A stretch of 7,937 bases of DNA from Promethearchaeota archaeon (GTDB lineage: Archaea; Asgardarchaeota; Lokiarchaeia; Sigynarchaeales; MK-D1), in assembly GCA_016839865.1 (NCBI GenBank), contig JAEOTN010000073.1, positions 1-7,937 of the forward strand, in the 5' to 3' direction. Of the stretch, positions 5,806 to 7,937 are shown in pieces; within the stretch, counting starts at the first letter, position 1; every line of letters starts with the position of its first letter. The position numbers were made by a program, and so were the translations under genes. Below the pieces are notes generated by a model, which was not told the origin of the DNA, searched no databases, and saw only the letters and a list, made by a program, of their open reading frames with translations.

Positions 5806-5973
5806 TTAATCCTTTAAGTAATGATTTTTAGTTGGGTTTGTCGCTATTAAAAAGTTGTTTGAATATTTTACAACCTCTTCCTTATGTTGACTTATCATTT
5901 CAAAATCCTCTGAATACTTAACCCTCATTACCATCTTTGCGTATTTAGAAGATCTTTCGACCAAATTATACAA
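5806..5973 (-). CDS. Possible small ORF, 42-55 aa, upstream of the metal-binding miniprotein
   Basis: The minus strand is open from 5979 to a TAA at 5808-5806. A TTG start at 5973-5971, preceded by AGGTAAT (5979-5985), would give 55 residues. An ATG at 5934-5932, about 33 nt after a TATA-like GTATAAT, would give 42 residues. The product contains SSKYAKMVMRVKYSEDF and EEVVKYSNNFLIATNP and looks like a charged soluble peptide; I recognise no family. It sits 10 nt after the acyltransferase stop, and its end supplies the AAGGA upstream of the miniprotein gene, an operon-like spacing. Against it, the candidate promoter of the miniprotein lies inside it, and such a short open frame can arise by chance in this AT-rich DNA. 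Confidence 0.3.
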   Translation of the reverse strand: MYNLVERSSKYAKMVMRVKYSEDFEMISQHKEEVVKYSNNFLIATNPTKNHYLKD

Positions 5974-5983
5974 TTTAAATTAC

Positions 5984-7414
5984 CTATAATAAGTAAAATA
6001 TTGCGTTAATTACAGCAAATCCGATAAACAGTAGGAAAGCTAGAATTAATTGCCACCATTTGTACATACTCACTCTTTCTGGGATGTAAGATTCGACAGC
6101 ATGAAGAGATAAGTCCATATTAAGACGATTTTTTGCCCCTTTGTGGGATGCTGATATGAGCTTTATAGTCATCCACTCAAAAGACCCAATATAATGAATT
6201 TTTTCCCATAATAGCAAGATTCCGTAATAAAATCCTATGATAAACACAAGTGCAAGACTAAATTGCCAGAGGTTTAGTCCATTATTGATAAGAGGACTTT
6301 CACTAAATTGTACCCAAGTACCGCTAATCCAATTCAGAATAACTTGGACAAGCCATGCAGGAAAAATGATAAGCCATTGCAGACACCAAATAGATAGGGT
6401 AAAAATACCAAATCTCCTCCAGAATTTTGAAAACTTAATTGTTCTCTGAGTTCCTCTTATTTCAAAGAAGTAAATGAAAAAAAGTATGAACAGTATTGCT
6501 CCTGAACATACTTGGAGAAATAAACCTAATTTATAGTCTTGTATGCGGGAGAATCCTTGGGATTCCAAATAGGCAAATGCTATACCCATAATTTGCAAGA
6601 AAATCGAAAAATATACTAGTTTATTAAGAAACTTCTTTTTAATTCCTTCAGTAGTGAATTTGTAAGCAATTAGTGCACCTAATACAGAAGCCGAAAAATT
6701 TGGAAAAATTGGCGTAAACCTACGCACGAGTGGAGATAGGAAAAACATAGCTATATTCATTCCTATGCTTCTTTCATCCCAACTCACTTGTAAGTTATTC
6801 CAAATAACTGGATTTAGTTTAAATAATTCTATAATACCAGGTGTAGATACAATGAATCCAATAAATAAACATAGTAAAACAAGAGGAATATGTTTTTTCT
6901 TCCCACTTCGCAATAAAGTGAGATATACAAAACTCAAAATTACATTATTTATTGCTATGACTGTCAGGATTTGAGCAAAAAAAAGAGATCCAATAGAGGA
7001 AGTAGCCCAATTAGTTTTTTGAGAAACAATATCCACAATCATTCCATTCAGTATCCACTCTGAGAAATATCCTAAAAATGCAATGAATCCTCCACGTATC
7101 AATTGAGTTTTTAAGATTTTACGAAAGAGTGTTTTTTTCTCATCTAGTGAGGAATCAATAGTAATTTTTTGTGTCCATTGACGATGAATGGATATTATAT
7201 TCCCAAAAGCACTGGTACAAATAAAAACTACGTCAAATTGGGAAATAAAGCCAATTATTATTATAATAAAATAAAATGGAAAATTTATAACAGAAATATC
7301 ATCCAGCGTATTCTCAATTATTGTAAAATCTAGGGTACGTGTGAGTACATGAAAAAATAACACTAAGAACATACAAAATCCTTTCAATATATCAATCGAG
7401 ACATATCGCTTCAT
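5984..7414 (-). CDS. Multi-spanning membrane acyltransferase (heparan-alpha-glucosaminide N-acetyltransferase / DUF1624-like)
   Basis: This 476-residue protein has about eleven or twelve predicted membrane helices (roughly 10-29, 44-68, 105-125, 141-167, 176-193, 216-230, 238-254, 263-282, 298-318, 336-358, 384-404, 452-474). It opens with RYVSIDILKGFCMFLVLFFH, the first-helix signature of the acyltransferase-3 / YeiB / HGSNAT group. There the helix carries Arg, Asp-x-x-(R/K)-G and a His in the membrane, here Arg3, Asp8, Lys11, Gly12 and His22. Relatives move acetyl or acyl groups across the membrane onto sugars or lipids, so envelope glycan or lipid modification is a reasonable guess. A soluble segment at about 405-450, rich in basic residues, lies before the last helix. 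GGAGAG at 7418-7423 is a good ribosome binding site for ATG 7414. The gene diverges from TrmB. Confidence 0.75.
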   Translation of the reverse strand: MKRYVSIDILKGFCMFLVLFFHVLTRTLDFTIIENTLDDISVINFPFYFIIIIIGFISQFDVVFICTSAFGNIISIHRQWTQKITIDSSLDEKKTLFRKILKTQLIRGGFIAFLGYFSEWILNGMIVDIVSQKTNWATSSIGSLFFAQILTVIAINNVILSFVYLTLLRSGKKKHIPLVLLCLFIGFIVSTPGIIELFKLNPVIWNNLQVSWDERSIGMNIAMFFLSPLVRRFTPIFPNFSASVLGALIAYKFTTEGIKKKFLNKLVYFSIFLQIMGIAFAYLESQGFSRIQDYKLGLFLQVCSGAILFILFFIYFFEIRGTQRTIKFSKFWRRFGIFTLSIWCLQWLIIFPAWLVQVILNWISGTWVQFSESPLINNGLNLWQFSLALVFIIGFYYGILLLWEKIHYIGSFEWMTIKLISASHKGAKNRLNMDLSLHAVESYIPERVSMYKWWQLILAFLLFIGFAVINAIFYLL

Positions 7415-7456
7415 TATCTCTCCATTTGCTTTTAGAATAATTAAGTATGGTGTTTT

Positions 7457-7474
7457 ACTAGCTGGGTATCTAGT
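7457..7474. repeat. Inverted repeat ACTAG-N8-CTAGT in the acyltransferase/TrmB intergenic region
   Basis: ACTAG (7457-7461) and CTAGT (7470-7474) form an 18-bp interrupted palindrome about 43 bp upstream of the acyltransferase start. Its length suits a dimeric helix-turn-helix regulator such as the TrmB encoded next to it. The 5-bp arms are short, so chance occurrence is possible. A separate perfect 8-bp palindrome, TTGTACAA, lies at 7490-7497. Confidence 0.3.
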
Positions 7475-7500
7475 TGAAGGGTGATTGAATTGTACAAAAT

Positions 7501-7516
7501 CGAAAGGATTTAATGG
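7501..7516 (+). promoter_or_regulatory. BRE/TATA-like promoter of the TrmB gene
   Basis: CGAAAGGATTTAATGG combines a purine-rich, BRE-like CGAAAG with a TATA-like ATTTAA centred near 7511. It predicts a transcription start near 7537 and a leader of about 26 nt holding the weak ribosome binding site GAAGGGA (7546-7552). Confidence 0.45.
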
Positions 7517-7533
7517 ATTAACTAATACAAGAG

Positions 7534-7546
7534 CTTAGGATCTAAG
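7534..7546. promoter_or_regulatory. Palindrome CTTAG-N3-CTAAG, candidate operator for TrmB
   Basis: CTTAG (7534-7538), a GAT spacer and CTAAG (7542-7546) form a 13-bp inverted repeat at the predicted transcription start of the TrmB gene. A regulator bound here would block initiation, fitting autorepression, which is common for this family. No second copy of the full palindrome was noticed in the window. Confidence 0.35.
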
Positions 7547-7562
7547 AAGGGACGAATTCGTA

Positions 7563-7937
7563 ATGCTTTCGAAAATAGACCACGAAGTGTATGCAGCTCT
7601 CAAGGAATTTGGTCTTACTGATTATGAAACTAAGGCTTTTGTAGCTTTAACAATAAACGGTATATCAAGTGCTAAGGATATTTCTGATAAAACAAATATC
7701 CCTTATAGCCGAATTTATGATATTTTGTTGAATCTTGAGAGTCAAGGATGGGTTAAAGTCCACCAAGGTCGACCAATGTTATATCAAGCAGAACGTCCCA
7801 AATCTGTTGCAAAGATCGCTAAAAAACAGCTTGATGAGAAATACAAGCGTATTGAATCTGCATTAATCGACAAACTTGAACCTCGTTATGGAAATGAAAA
7901 AGAAATCGACACTACTCCGATTTATATGCTAAAGGGA
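7563..7937 (+). CDS. TrmB-family transcription regulator (N-terminal 125 residues, cut by window edge)
   Basis: The open frame starts at ATG 7563 and runs past the window end without a stop. An in-frame TAG at 7536-7538 and no alternative start codon between fix this start. Residues 8-80 form the TrmB winged helix-turn-helix: EVYAALKEFGLTDYETKAF, then ISSAKDISDKTNIPYSRIYD with recognition helix 47-60, and a wing ending GRPMLYQAERP (69-79). A coiled, charged linker (about 80-108) follows, as in family members that dimerise before a C-terminal sugar- or ligand-binding domain. That domain is outside the window, so the effector is unknown. Archaeal TrmB proteins often control sugar uptake, central carbon or redox genes. 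It is divergent from the membrane acyltransferase, a likely target along with its own promoter. Confidence 0.9.
   Translation, partial: MLSKIDHEVYAALKEFGLTDYETKAFVALTINGISSAKDISDKTNIPYSRIYDILLNLESQGWVKVHQGRPMLYQAERPKSVAKIAKKQLDEKYKRIESALIDKLEPRYGNEKEIDTTPIYMLKG

Overview
The window reads as a piece of an archaeal chromosome, most likely from an Asgard (Promethearchaeota) lineage. This is an inference from several signs: archaeal Shine-Dalgarno sequences (GGGTGAT before the DUF711 gene), TATA boxes about 26-31 nt upstream of starts that suggest leaderless or nearly leaderless mRNAs, a TrmB-type regulator, AT-rich DNA with short intergenic gaps, and a small longin/roadblock-like protein of a kind expanded in Asgard genomes beside their small GTPases. 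No rRNA, tRNA, CRISPR array, insertion sequence or phage gene was seen.

Layout, left to right. (1) 1-121, minus: the N-terminal 40 residues of a PHP-family, histidinol-phosphatase-like enzyme, cut by the window edge. (2) 122-186: a compact divergent promoter. (3) 187-2131, plus: a translationally coupled pair, a complete metallo-beta-lactamase-fold hydrolase and a DUF711/UPF0210 protein (PFL/RNR-like fold, function unknown). (4) 2128-2928, minus: a DUF72 (YecE-like) protein whose stop codon interlocks with that of DUF711. (5) 2992-3378, minus: the longin/roadblock-like protein. (6) 3379-3652: a 274-bp gap with inverted and direct repeats and the promoter for (7). (7) 3653-4795, plus: an 18-cysteine iron-sulfur protein with a winged-helix-like N-terminus, an unusual CxCCxCCC cluster and two 4Fe-4S ferredoxin motifs. 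(8) 4831-5571, plus: an unrecognised, probably all-helical soluble protein with its own TATA box. (9) 5601-5798, minus: a 65-residue protein with a desulforedoxin-like frame interrupted by a Cys/His/Asp-rich metal-binding loop, preceded by a possible 42-55 aa small ORF (5806-5973). (10) 5984-7414, minus: a multi-spanning membrane protein of the acyltransferase / heparan-alpha-glucosaminide N-acetyltransferase type. (11) 7415-7562: a divergent intergenic region with palindromes. (12) 7563 to the end, plus: the N-terminal 125 residues of a TrmB-family transcription regulator.

The genes do not form one obvious pathway or a recognisable defence or mobile system. Functional links supported by layout are limited to the MBL-DUF711 bicistron and the TrmB/acyltransferase divergent pair, where TrmB may regulate itself and its neighbour. 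The most unusual parts are the metal-rich desulforedoxin-like miniprotein, the polycysteine motif of the Fe-S protein, and the little-known MBL-DUF711 pairing.
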